The notes beneath the pieces were generated by a model. The model saw only the letters and a list, made by a program, of their open reading frames with translations, did not search any database and had not been told where the DNA came from. Positions 10,400 through 22,063 of a stretch of 64,000 nucleotides of DNA are shown here, piece by piece. The stretch comes from Ascaphus truei (taxonomy: Eukaryota; Chordata; Amphibia; Anura; Ascaphidae): the NCBI GenBank assembly GCA_036426205.1, contig CM071568.1, positions 47,709,248 to 47,773,247 of the forward strand, read 5' to 3'. The position numbers and the translations under genes are program-made. Numbering within the stretch: position 1 is the stretch's first letter; each line of letters opens with the position of its first letter.

Positions 10400-11109
10400 A
10401 TTCAGACTCCTTACTTATTTTCTGTAACTTTTAGAAAGTGCAGATTAAATCAATATTTAATTGGTTTAGCCTGTTTTCAGACTATATGCAGTTGTTATGA
10501 GATCATCGTTAACCATCCAGCATACTAGTAATGATGCATCACGGCAAATTTGGCGCAAAATGTACTTAAATTGTACTATTTTCATCTCGCGTCTATTTTC
10601 ATCAAGGTCTTTTCTCCAAATTTTGGGCCAGGTTTGCCAGCTTGCAATTCGGGGAGTGTTAATTGGGGTAGTTAGAGAGGATTTACATGACACAGATTAT
10701 TTAGATGCATCAAACTCTGCATGTGTGTGTTTATTATTTGTATTTCCGTAAAAAAAAAATCATCTGCATTCCTTCTACAGTGTACATTTAATTGTGGGAA
10801 ACAATCCAAATTGTATGAACCATTCTGAACCATTCTGAGATTTTATATAGTCAAATTGTTTTTGGCTAATTTTATACATGTCTACAAGTCTTATATGTCT
10901 CGAATGTCTTGAAAATATGCATCACTCTAGTTCAGTGTATGTTTAACTTGCAGATGTGCAAGAGGACCTCTGGTGTATGTATAATGTCTAGCCTGCAAGA
11001 ACAGAAGTCTTTGTTTGGAAGATTGTATTTATCCTTTAGCTCCTGGAATGACATGATTTGGTCCTTATGTAGATGTAGTAAATCTTTAATCATTATAATA
11101 TGGCTGGCA
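10400..11109 (-). mobile_element. Tx1/L1-like LINE, 3' part (left segment)
   Basis: Minus-strand frames read HKDQIMSFQELKDKYNLPNK and later WPKIWRKDLDENRREMKIVQ, the layout of the C-terminal region of L1/Tx1-type ORF2 (FQEL-KYNLP, then an acidic WxxDL block). The 5' continuation lies at 16610-18245, so the LTR in between was inserted into this LINE. Confidence 0.6.
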
Positions 11110-11621
11110 GTAAACCCTGGTACTGTACTATCAGGTTGCCAGTAGTTGGTATGGGGTTTTACCCCTTCCTAATGGTACTGCACTTGAGTGACTGCAGGGG
11201 GTGGTACATCCTGTTGTAGCTGGGACAACGGGGTGCCCGCCTTCTGGCTGTACTTAAGGGCAGGACCGCCCTAAAGTTAGAGTTGTTCCTTCCCTATGAG
11301 GAAGGCAGGTCACACAACTGGGATTGTATTGGGCAGATCCTGCCTTTTTCCTGTTACTACAGAGTATAGTAATAAACCCGTTCCTGTTTGCAATATACCT
11401 CCTGCCTGGTGCGTGACCTTATTGGGGGGGGAGAGGTAATAAGTTCTACCGTGGAAGATCACCTTCAGTTCCTGGAGTCCACGGCAGATGGAGGCGCTGC
11501 ACAGCTAAGGAGATATGTGGGGTATGAACCCCAGAAGCCTGTTTCTGTGTCTCCACTACCATCGGTGACTCAGCCCTCCTGTTGCCAGCAGGTATATGCA
11601 CCACACACCTTGTAATGGCCC

Positions 11622-12258
11622 TGTAACAGGGGAGTAATCCCTGTTCAAGTAATGTGCCTTTAATCTAGCAGTGTGGTGGTTAACTGCTGGTAGTCAATTA
11701 ACAAACACCACCTGCCTGATTGCTTACAAACGCCTGTCTGTTGAGACAGGAAGGGACTCCTTAGCTCTGACTGAGAGCTAAACTTTGGAGACAGAGCAGT
11801 GTTCTTGAGTCTCCCAGGAGAGACTGACAAAGAGAACACACATCTCTGGAGCTGACCGGTCTTGAGCTCTGCCCAGCATAGCTGATTGCAAGACACCAAA
11901 TAAGACTTCTAAACCTGGATGCTGATTTTCTGTGCACGCATGGGTGCGGTTCCAGGAGAGCAGAGAAGCTTACTCTACAGCAGTTAACAGATAAGACTTT
12001 CATTATTAAGAGACTGCTTATATCTGCTTATTTCATGCTATGTGTTTGGGGCTGGGAGAAATGCTTAACTAACGGAGATGTGAATTAATTGCATAGGATT
12101 TCACTAGAAATACTCCCAAGTGAATAGAAGCTTTGTTCCCCCCCCCCCCCTGTGTTTGGATGATTTCCTGATGAAAAGGAAAAGGCACAATAAAGCCTTA
12201 TTATAATTTCACCTTATAAAAGCCTCCAATTTTGTACCTCTGTGAACGTCCATCTACA
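11622..12258 (+). mobile_element. 5' LTR of the coiled-coil element (637 bp)
   Basis: Starts TGTAACAGGGGAGTAATCCC, ends GTCCATCTACA. Carries CACAATAAAGCCTTATTATA about 60 bases from its end, a likely polyadenylation signal region, and a C-run near 12140 that differs in length from the other LTR. The ORFs on its minus strand (11660-12003) are repeated in the 3' LTR and are not genes. Confidence 0.92.
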
Positions 12259-12260
12259 TA

Positions 12261-12276
12261 TGGTGTCAGAAGTGGG
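12261..12276 (+). promoter_or_regulatory. Primer-binding site, tRNA-Leu type
   Basis: TGGTGTCAGAAGTGGG, two bases inside the 5' LTR, complementary to the usual 3' end of tRNA-Leu. The relative at 48 kb has TGGTGTCAGATGTTGG at the same place. Confidence 0.85.
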
Positions 12277-13311
12277 ATAAAAAATGTCTTTGAAGTTAAA
12301 AAGGACCGGAGATTTTTATGTGAATTTTTTTTTAATCCTTTTTGCCTACAAACAGTCTGAACAAGTTAGAAAAAAAAAAACCTCATGCAGCAGAGATCAG
12401 AGTTAAAGGGATACACACCACTGAAACCACACTGCACTGAAACTTACAAAACCACAGATGGACTCTTTGCCCCAATCCCAAGAGGAGAGAGACTGCTGAA
12501 GTAGCTAAACCTTATTTTGCCTATCACAAAGTGTAATATGGTCATTGAAATAGGAGTTTTGCCTTCCAGCCATAGTCAGGGTTCAAGAAGTGAGTCAGCC
12601 CTTAAAAAGGGATAGGTGTTTGTTGTTTTCAAAAGTTTCGCTGAAGCAGTAAATACAGATGGTGACCCACGAGTGGTACTGATTTTGCTAATAAAGGTTG
12701 CCACACCGCATAGGGCTACCAGCTGTGAATGGAGTATATGCAGAAAAGTGTGTAAATTGATACAAGACTGTGCTGAAGCAGGGGAATTTTTAGCAAACAA
12801 ATGCTGAGTGTAAAATTGCCCTATAGGGGAAAAAGTGATTTCTGAACTGTGTAAAAGGTTTTTCAAAACCAATTGCTGAATGTTGAGTCACCCTGCCGGG
12901 AATGAAAGAAATAGTCCACTGCAAAGAATGTTTTTTTTCCTGCAAGTAATAAAGTCTGCCTATATATATCTTGGGAGCAAAAACAGACACCCAAAGTGTG
13001 AAGTGTGAATGCCATAATACCCAAAGATGAGACTGAAAATTACTGAACTCAGGCAGAAAACCAAATTCTGTTGCTGAAGCAGAGAAATTGCACCTAGCAA
13101 GTAAATGGTGTAAAGCAAACAGAAGTTTTTTTTCCTAGCAACTACACATTCAGCATACCTAATGAGAGATTAAACCTAGCAATTAAATGGTGTAAAGCAA
13201 ATAGACTTTTTTACCTAGCAACTGCACATCTTGTATACCTGATGAGAGAAAATGCATGAACAGCACTGCTGATATTGTAAAACTTATCCAAGAAGGAAAA
13301 ATTCTACAGAG

Positions 13312-15009
13312 ATGCCTGTGAGAGCTAGGACCTCTACAAGCAAAATATGCCCACCTGTAGGACTACCACAATTGGGGGTTCTAGCAAATACAGAGGCAAC
13401 AGCTGCAATAGCGCCTCCTGAGGTCAGGAAGAAAATTACACCTGATAGCCAAAAAATGGAGGACAAGATGCAGCGTTCCTGTAATGAACCCTACCCCACG
13501 GAAGAGTGGCCCTTCTAGTCCGATAAAGAGGAAGACATCTCTTATGGGGAACCCGAGCCGAGTCACACCCACAAAACACCCCAAGAATGGTGGGGGTGCC
13601 TGAACTCGGCACGAACAGAAAAGACCGCTCCCTTTGATGTCGAATATGATCAGCAGGAGACAGAGCGGGAGCAGCAGATCACCCAATATTTCTGTCAGCT
13701 AAAACAACTACAAGAAAAGCCTGGCGTATATAATGAAGCTGCTAAAATTTCAAATGAAGATGGAGACCCCAATATCCCTGAAGGGACGGTGTCATCCAAA
13801 TCAAAAAGGCAGAAAAAGAAAAAGAAAGGCAGTGCTTCACTTACCGTGGAAGGAACAGACACGTCCGCAGATCCTGTGGAGGAAAAGGGGGACCGAGTTG
13901 CCCTGCAGCCTAGAGAAAATGGAGAATTTGTCCTGCGGGTTACTGAATATCCAGAGGGCCCAAGGCAGAAGTCGTGTACCCCAAAGAAGTGTCTGTCCAG
14001 TGCCAACAGTGAGGAACCCTCAACCAACCATCCCAGGGAAGTGGAGCCAGAACCAGTGAGTGACGATCCCTTGACCAACCCTGAAGATGCCCTGAAAACT
14101 GCCAGGCATAACTGTGATATGCTCCGTGAACAATTGAAACAAAAGGAAGATGGTTACACAGAGCTACAGAAAAATAACATGAGGCTACAAAAAGATGTGC
14201 TCACAATTTACTCTTTAGCCAGGACAGAATTGGATGATCTCAAGACTGAGCTAGATACTGCAAAGGCTACTATTTCCGCCATGGATGAAAAGCAGAGCCA
14301 ATCTGATAAAATGGTGGCTACGCTAAAGCAGAAGTATGAGGAGGCACTGAAGCAGATGACAGTCTTCCAGCAAGAGGTTCACACTCTTCGTATAGAGCTG
14401 AGTGCCTCACAACAGGAGGTCAACAGTGTCCGGATAGAAGTGGACGTATCTCAGAAAGAGGTTCAGACACTCCGCAGAGCACTTGATGCCTCACATCATG
14501 AGACCAACAGCTGCCGCACAGACCTGGAAGTTTCCAGAAAGGAACTACACAGTCTCACTGAGGAGCTGGACATTGCTAAAGAAACTATTGGTAATCTTGA
14601 TACAGATCTCAAAGTCTCTCAGAAGAAGCTTCAGACCCTCAACCTAGAGAAGGAAGTCTCACGCCAGGAGATTGTCATTCTCAAAGCAGATGTGCGTAAA
14701 TGGAAGGAGGACTGCAAAGCAGCCCTGAAGAATACAGAGACTGAAAAAGGAGAAAATTCAAGATTAAAAAGAGAAAACTTAAAACTGAAAGAAGAAAATT
14801 TTCAGTTGACAGAAGAAGTCATGGAAAAGTTTGAAGCAGAGCACCGACTGCAGAACCAACTGCAAGGTCTGCGCACGCACCTCGAGAAGGCAGAGGAGAA
14901 GCAGCAAACTGTGCAGGATGACAATCTGCAGGCTGTTAAAGAAATGCAAGTGCTGCAGGAACGTCTGATGACCCAGTATGTCCCCGCAAAGCAGCATGAG
15001 AAACCCTGA
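13312..15009 (+). pseudogene. Coiled-coil ORF of the LTR element, part 1
   Basis: One reading frame runs from an ATG at 13312 to TGA at 15009, interrupted only by TAG at 13516-13518. Downstream of the TAG the frame is open for about 500 codons. The first part is proline/charge-rich with a basic KSKRQKKKKKG run (13798-13830). From about 14070 to the end it is almost pure heptad-like coiled coil (repeated ELDxSxKEVxTLR units, then KRENLKLKEENFQLTEEV). I find no Gag capsid motif, zinc knuckle or enzyme motif. The relative at 45.05-45.29 kb keeps the residue pattern around the basic run and LQPRxNGxFV, so the frame was probably under selection in the element. Function unknown; a structural Gag-like or captured host coiled-coil protein are both possible. 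Confidence 0.7.
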
Positions 15010-15977
15010 GCATCACCAAAGCAACGCTAAAATCCAAGCTTAGAACCCAGGTGACGCGGCACAAAAGGGAGCACAAGAAGGTCCAGAAACTGAAACAAGT
15101 AACTGTGGCCCAACCAAAGAAGTTCATAGTGCTTCACAATGCAATAAAAATGTGGAGGCAAGCTCAGAGAAAGCAAAGCATGCAGATAAATTCCCTGAGA
15201 AGAGACTTGCAAGACGCACTCAAAAAACAGGGATCTCTCGCGGATGAGATTACAGTCCTACAAGGACAAGTATTGACCCTGACTAAGCGTCAGTATCCCA
15301 CAGCCTCAAAAACCCATGAAGTCAAGGGTACAGTGAGAGCTGGGAATACCGCTCATCTGAAAGACAAGGTTGCAAAATTTGAACCACCTAAAAAAGCACT
15401 AGCAAAACCTTCAGCCACCCAGCAGGCAACAAAAGAAGGTACATGTGCTGAATTAAAACCAGAAGAATCCTTAGCTGATGAAGCTGAAAAGATGGGACAT
15501 TCTCTGGAAGTGGGTGTGGAATTGCAACTTAATCTCAAAGAGGCTGAACTAGCAACCCCATTGAGTGGGAAAAGGGCAGAGAGACAGCTTCAAGAGCGGA
15601 AAACTCAAAGGGCTGTTTTTAAACGCTCTGCAACTGCTGCCATACAGTATGCCTACAATAAGACGAGCACCCGACGTGAGGGAAATCTCATGACCGCGCA
15701 CGTAGAAAAAAGACTATACTTGGAGAAAATCCTCCTCGAGCGACTGAGGGGTGCTGATCTCAAACATCTTCAGGAGGAGACACGAATAGACTGGAGAAAG
15801 GGCTCCAATCCCAGCAGGACTGAGGGTTCTCTTCCTCCATCCACTCTCATTCAAGTCACTGAGATATCTAGAATGAGAGTGGAAGGATGGGCTTTGGCCA
15901 TGGCAAGCCCGAGCTTCCCACAAACAGAGGAGGTATGTAACAGGGGAGTAATCCCTGTTCAAGTAATGTGCCTTTAA
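15000..15977 (+). pseudogene. Coiled-coil ORF of the LTR element, part 2
   Basis: This frame is open from 15000, just after a stop at 14997-14999, and overlaps the end of part 1, which ends at 15009. The likeliest reading is that the two parts were one ORF now separated by a small indel. It is basic at its start (TRHKREHKKVQKLK), helical in the middle (QINSLRRDLQDALKKQGSLA) and ends shortly inside the 3' LTR. The stretch WRKGSNPSRTEGSLPP is matched by WRKGSNPSMTEDSLPP on the minus strand at 43.8 kb in the related element, so this end of the protein is conserved between copies. No enzyme motif seen. Confidence 0.65.
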
Positions 15978-16569
15978 TCTAGCAGTGTGGTGGTTAACTG
16001 CTGGTAGTCAATTAATAAACACCACCTGCCTGATTGCTTACAAAAGCCTGTCTTTTGAGACAGGAAGGGACTCCTTAGCTCTGACTGAGAGCTGAACTTT
16101 GGGGACAGAGCAGTGTTCTTGAGTCTCCCAGGAGAGACTGACCAAGAGAACACACATCTCTGGAGCTGACCGGTCTTGAGCTCTGCCTAGCATAGGTGAT
16201 TGCAAGACACCAAATAAGACTTCTAAACCTGGATGCTGATTTTCTGTGCACGCATGGGTGCAGTTCCAGGAGAGCAGAGAAGCTTACTCTACAGCAGCTA
16301 ACAGATAAGACTTTCATTATTAAGAGACTGCTTATATCTGCTTATTTCATGCTATGTGTTTGGGGCTGGGAGAAATGCTTAACTAACGGAGATGTGAATT
16401 AATTGCATAGGATTTCACTAGAAATACTCCCAAGTGAATAGAAGCTTCCCCCCCCCCCTAATGTGTTTGGATGATTTCCTGATGAAAAGGAAAAGGCACA
16501 ATAAAGCCTTATTATAATTTCACCTTATAAAAGCCTCCAATTGTGTACCTCTGTGGACGTCCGTCTACA
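15936..16569 (+). mobile_element. 3' LTR of the coiled-coil element (634 bp)
   Basis: Near-identical to 11622-12258 with a handful of substitutions and a shorter C-run, which indicates a fairly recent insertion. Followed at once by the target duplication GGCCC. Confidence 0.92.
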
Positions 16570-16609
16570 GGCCCCTATCTGCGATCGGGTGGGGGAAAGC
16601 ACCGTTACA

Positions 16610-18245
16610 TATACAAAATTGAGAATTTGCTGAGCAATTATCGAAGTCAGCATTATCTAGAAAGGGTAGATGATAGAGTGAGTAGTATTTTTCCGAGTCT
16701 AACATGCCTCATATATTGCAATGTTTTGCGTAGATTGGAGCACGTGTTACATATTTTAGATTTATTTTGCCTGGCAGGTGTTTGCCAATGTTAGAATCAG
16801 TAAATGTGTTGGTATCAAGGATCCAATCCCTGGTAAATCTAAGTAGACTGGATATGTTATATAGTTTAATATTTGGAAAGGTAATGCCTGCATTTCCTGT
16901 GGGCTTTTGCATCTTTAGTACACGAGCTTGTGATTTACATGCTTTCCAAATACATTTTTGATATTTATTATTTAGAAGTTTTAGATCTTTATTTTAACAT
17001 GTAGATGGAGCATTTGAACCTTATAATAGTGGGAAGAGATACACTTTATCAGATTGCATTGATTTAAGAATGACAACGGACATTTTGGCCACGTTGTAAT
17101 GTTTATTGAACTATTTGTGGATGGTTGGAGTACAGTTTAGCGAGTATATCAGGCCTAGTTGCTTAGGGTCCTAATCCCTGATACTTAATCATTCCATTCC
17201 TACTGTATCATTCCATTTGAAAGGTACTTTCTCTTTCCAGTGGGTGATATTTGTATATGTTAAACAGAAACATGTTGAAAACTTAGAAGCTATTTTAAAT
17301 CCAGAGATTTCACTAAATGTTCTTTATAATTTCTAGTACAGCGGTTTGTGGGTTGCTGATAAATATGAACATGTCATACTGTATGTGAACACAGAGATTT
17401 TTTATTTCAGTAGAGCCCACAGAAATTTCCTTTAAATTACTCCATTGCTTTCAAATATCTTTGAGTGGGTCTAAAAACAGATAAATTAAAGATATGTCAG
17501 AGGGGGCATCCTCTTGTGCACATATCTAGTGTAAAAAAAGTTGTACATTAGATTATTTGTGGTAATAAATACTTTGGGTATGGTATAGTTTCAGTAAAGT
17601 TTTTTTCCAACGTTTAATATTTTTGGAACACATAGTAAATGGGGCCCTGCCATTTTATGAAAGGCTTTTTTTTACATCCAGATTGACTATATTTGAGCTT
17701 TCCTTGTTATTTCATGAGGTGATGATTGCCGCGACTGGCTATACTAATGTTTGGGACAGAATGTCTCTTTCTGTTAGTCCTGGTTGTTCTGTACAGATTA
17801 TCTAGGGCATTATATATTTTTCAATTTATTTGCCATTATTATTGCTATCATTTTAAAATCGTTATTTAAGAGAGATGTGTCTATTCGAGACGGATCAGGG
17901 TCTCTAGCTTTGGGAGTACAATAATTCTTCCTCGGTTAAAATCTTTGGAAAGAATATAGTTGTAAGTATATGGTTGAATAATGATTTATGAATTCGAGTA
18001 ATATCCTCCGGTAACATTTTATATTATTCTGTGATTAGTCCATCTGAACTAGATGCCTTATAATTTTTCAGACCTTTGATTACTGTCCCTATTCCTTCAC
18101 TGGTGATTGCTTTATTTACAGAGATTCTGTCCTCTTTTGATATTACGGGAAGATTTGCTTTTTCCCATAAAAGCATTACCTTTAGAATCATTGGTTTTAT
18201 CAGCCTTGTATAGGTCTTCAAATGAAAGGGTAAATCTACTCTTAC
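16610..18245 (-). mobile_element. Tx1/L1-like LINE, RT part (right segment)
   Basis: On the minus strand, AITSEGIGTVIKGLKNYKAS followed by SSDGLITE corresponds to the start of the L1/Tx1 RT domain (LKNxKAPGxDGxxxEFYK). Further along are a decayed LDVKKAF-like box near 17.7 kb and AQEDAPSDISLIYLFLDPLK near 17.5 kb, where QGCPLSPLLF is expected. Many stops and frameshifts. 5'-truncated at about 18245. Confidence 0.7.
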
Positions 18246-20342
18246 CGTAATCTTAAATATTTTTAGTGCGTACTACAAATGCAACACTTTAATACAAATA
18301 TTTTTGGAGATCGCACCATTAATTGTTTAAATGCCTTTAGGCCATCCACTGTACATCACACTGGTCGGTATGCTGGCAACTTCCAGTAGATGTCGCTGTA
18401 AAGGGTTAAAACTTGCCACATATTCAAAATATCGCTTTTATTGCAGGAAATAACAGCCTTTCCTATACCCAACCTGCTATTGTGTATGTTACTTTAGTGC
18501 AGAAATTCCCTTGTTCCTATGATTATTGTTTGATTATAGTTAAGTAGGGTTCTTTTACTGTATCATTCCCTGTAAATGAAAATTGTCTGTATGCTTGTAT
18601 TGTAAAAGCCCTACAGATACTACTGAGCACCATAATGAGGCAAGTTAAATTTAAAAAAAAAATGTTGTTTGTATTGCATGATCAGAATCAAATATCATTA
18701 ATTAGTTTTGCATTTGTATGAAATTAACATTTGTTTGCATTGTATGACATGTTCGCTATTTATGTTGCTAGAAGACAATCACAGAAGCACATAACTAAAT
18801 GTAAATAGAATGTCGCATTCGACACTCTTCAATCATAAAACCAGGTAGTATTTATTTCAAGGCATTTAAAACAGAAGACCTGCGTGTCACTGCTCGTTGC
18901 ACAATAATGTATGCATGCGTGTCCGCACAAATTAAAGATTTTCTTTTACAGCTACTTATCACTAGTATATATCGAAACACAACCTCAAAACCAATCCCCC
19001 CCTCTCTCATCCAGTTTCTAAATTAAATGAACATCTGCATTATTTACATTAAAACACTATGACCTGTGTTACATAGCTTGGAAACATTAACTTTACTTGC
19101 TATTGTGTTTGGGTGGGGGAGGGATACAGCTCCAGCATGTGTGAACAATTAATCAGTGTTAATTAGAGAGCTCATAGCGTTAACCACACAGCAGATTACC
19201 ATCTAAAAATGCTGACTCGGGGGTATTGGTACAAACAACAGAAACAAACAAGACTGCTAAGCAGCATTAACATTAACATTCTAAAGAGCCTCACACCTTC
19301 CAATTAAACACACCTCACCCCTGCCCTTTTTGTTCCCAACACAAAAAAATCCCAGACAAGATTACAATAGTTGAATAAGAAATATTCATCAAGTGAGGTA
19401 AGAAAGTATTGTACAATTATTTTAACTATATGGAAAATATCCTTCAAGAGTATCTGTATCCGAGCCTGGAAACATTATAGACATACATTATAGGATTAAT
19501 AACGATTATCACGTGAAATTTATCCCCTGACATCCCCGTATTTAGTTACATACTAATTAAGTTGCATGGGCCCAGGTCACGTTGCACTCATAACACTTGC
19601 ACTATGCACTTTCATTACAAGGTATATAAGGTGTGCACATGCACAAAAAAAAAGTTACAGTGGTGTGGAGTCGAGGAAGAAAGGCATTTGTGGATGCATG
19701 GAAACTGCAACAATCTTATGGGAAGTCCAATCATCATGCAGAGAAGTCCAGGTGAAGGGATGTCAACTCCAACAGGGGTGATATGCCGCCAAACATACTT
19801 GTTATACATGCGCCATCTACAAAGACGAGACTAGGGCCATGTGTGATGCGGAATTCAAGCTATCACCTGTGTTTGTGTGAACACTGATTATTGAACTATT
19901 CTGAGCCTCTTCTGCACCTTTTTTCTATTTCCACAAAAAAAAAAAAACAGGTTTTAATTGCAAACAAAGCAGTGTAGTCACTTATTGAGTTTGGTCAGAT
20001 TGAAGCATTAAGAACTTGTTTTAAGTATCCGTTTCCTCTGTTTTTTACACAGGGTGATGATGGCTATGTCAGAACTTTATTCATATGGTTATTGTCAAAG
20101 AACTCTGGTGGAAATTTCCTGACCCGGTGGACAATGAAATGTAAGCGGGTATTCTAAAGTCATCATATTGGAAAGGTTTGGGATTTGTGGGTAACGAGCC
20201 TGGGGAAACAGTTGGATTGTTTAGTCTTTTACCAAGTTTTGTGTTGAATCATTTACATTACTGTTGGTTTACTCCTAGGTGGTAAATGTTCTAGTGTAGT
20301 CTCAGACTTTCCTATGCACGGACACAGAGTATAACGGTTATA
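18246..20342. other. Long AT-rich stretch without recognised features
   Basis: No ORF, TIR, LINE tail or SINE head recognised. 18.6-19.6 kb has a non-repetitive texture with homeodomain-like TTAATTAGAG and TTAATTAATG motifs. It is the longest repeat-poor piece of the window and could hold conserved noncoding sequence, but I cannot show that from one sequence. Confidence 0.4.
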
Positions 20343-20708
20343 CAGATGCAGCCGCCGTTATTCGAACACCACGCGTTGCATACTTCGGAATACCCATATC
20401 ATGGTGTGTGATTTCTTCCAACCGTACTGCCTTAAGACGCGAGTGCAGGCGAGTGCATTAAATGGCATTTTAGTGTTCTGTTTTTTAAACACCTGAAATT
20501 TACACAGTAACACAGTAGCACAGTACCGTACACATTACAATTAATTCATTTCATTGCACACAAAGAAACAGAATCCATGAAATTCAAACAAAGCAACTGC
20601 GATAAACACGTGTGCCCTGGGCGATTGGCCGCGTTAATGCTGCGTGGAATACAGCAGAGCACACGAAAACGGCTCAATGATTTGTTCGAATAACGGCCGC
20701 TGCATCTG
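20343..20708 (-). mobile_element. MITE, family 1 copy a, TA target site
   Basis: 366 bp flanked by TA. Ends are CAGATGCAGCCGCCGTTATT and the reverse complement CAGATGCAGCGGCCGTTATT (26-bp TIRs, one mismatch). No transposase. A second copy in the opposite orientation is at 27738-28096. TA duplication and CAG ends suggest a Tc/mariner-pogo type source. Confidence 0.88.
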
Positions 20709-20714
20709 TACTTC

Positions 20715-20865
20715 ATGTTAGTGACTAGTGCGGTCTTGTTATACTCCATGGCAGTGTATAGTGCAGTCCCGTTATACTCTATGTATAGTGCAGCGAGGTT
20801 ATACTCAGTGTCAGTATACACAGACATGGAGTATAACCTGACTGCACTATTCACTGACACACAGT
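20715..20865. repeat. Small array of direct and inverted ~30-bp repeats
   Basis: TAGTGCGGTCTTGTTATACT, TAGTGCAGTCCCGTTATACT and TAGTGCAGCGAGGTTATACT occur in a row, and a fourth copy lies inverted at about 20826-20860 (GAGTATAACCTGACTGCACT). Possible remains of TIRs of another DNA transposon family. Confidence 0.7.
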
Positions 20866-21629
20866 ATAACCAGACTCTATTGGTTCAATGCCAGTTCACC
20901 TCTGCGGCGCGTGGAGCTAAAAAAAATATTGGCAGCCCACCATTACTTCCCCACATCCACCCAAAATGCCCCATCTCAGCCAAAGTCCTGGTTACACTCC
21001 TGCCGATGTGTAAAAAAATATATTATTTAACCATTTTTTATTTTTATTTTTTAATAAATTTTTTTTATAAATCAGCCTTACGGTAAAAGTTTTACTTATT
21101 TACTTCCTGTGAAACATGAATCAGTTTTATTTACAATATATATCAAGCTCTTTTTATTTCTAATATCTGGTGAATGATGGCCTTATATTTACTGTGCAAT
21201 CAAAGAAAAGACAACAAATTGACAATGTACTGTATCTGTAGATTCTAAGGCTTACATGCTTATTACAAAAGACACCTGATGAAAACTATATTTGAAAATA
21301 CTATATTTTTTCAGATTTTTAAAAGTCTACATTTAACATATTCAACACATCACTGGTATTCATGTTCTTTGGTCCAAGGAGGTACTACCCCTTTAAAGGA
21401 AACAAACCTGACCATACTGAACGAGCATTTCAACTTGGTCTGACTATGCAAACATTAAACATAATATTTTCATAGTATTTTCAAAGGCACAAACTAGCCT
21501 AGCTTTCAATTGCTCTACGCAGGCCCTAATCTTTTCAAGGCCAGAGAGACCTGCTTTTATGTTTACCCTTCTCTCTGTATATACTGTATCTCAACATGTG
21601 GTATAGCTACTAATATGGCTCTCTCTCTT

Positions 21630-21632
<3 letters not shown>

Positions 21633-21680
<48 letters not shown>
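21633..21680. repeat. (TA)n microsatellite
   Basis: 24 uninterrupted TA units. The adjoining 21690-22063 is a GC-rich then AT-rich stretch where I recognise nothing. Confidence 0.95.
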
Positions 21681-21683
<3 letters not shown>

Positions 21684-22063
21684 AGATTTATCTGTCCCAC
21701 ACAGAGCTTTCTGACTTGCGCGCCGGAAACTGAGCCCAGCTTGCTTCCGGTGTGCGCCGACGTCAGAGAGGCCCGGCACACGTCAGCGGCTCGGAGTGGG
21801 ATAGCCAGTAGGGGAGACCCGCAGCTAGGGGAGAGCAGGGCCCTACGGCAATAAGAGGACAGGCAGGCGGGCTCCCCCCGCTGGCGGCCCTGCACACAGA
21901 TACTCACACATATATATCTTACTAAAGTTTTATCAAGTATTGTGGTAATCTATTAATTACATTCTCCTGTTCTATTTTGTTCTGGTAGAATTGTCACTCA
22001 AGCAATACCAATTCTGTATCCAGAGCAAGTTACACTAGCAGAAGCACTAGATTATACTGTATA

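Larger units (their letters stand above)
11622..16569 (+). mobile_element. LTR retrotransposon without pol, coiled-coil ORF (4948 bp)
   Basis: Complete by structure: 5' LTR 11622-12258, 3' LTR 15936-16569, each TGTAAC...TACA and very similar to each other, flanked by the direct duplication GGCCC (11617-11621 and 16570-16574). A primer site TGGTGTCAGAAGTGGG (tRNA-Leu type) starts two bases after the 5' LTR, and a purine tract CAGAGGAGGTA precedes the 3' LTR. Between them I see no protease, RT, RNase H or integrase. The only long frames are the coiled-coil ORFs at 13312-15977. It must be mobilised in trans. A diverged relative is at 43159-49142 and a related solo LTR at 50724-51283. Confidence 0.92.
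11110..16609 (+). mobile_element. Gypsy-type solo LTR, split by a younger LTR element
   Basis: Two outer pieces (11110-11621 and 16570-16609) make one LTR. AATAAA occurs near 11372, then CAATATACCTCCTGCCTGG, GATGGAGGCGCTGCACAGC, CAGCAGGTATATGCACCACA, and after the insertion GGTGGGGGAAAGCACCGTTACA. The end aligns with LTR ends at 50533 and 57838. TATA follows at 16610-16613, and AATA precedes the likely start. It interrupts the Tx1/L1-like LINE. Confidence 0.7.

Noticed and set aside
11761..12003. Repeated 80-codon minus-strand frames (also 16075-16317)
   Set aside because: They are the same stretch of the two LTRs, antisense to the element.
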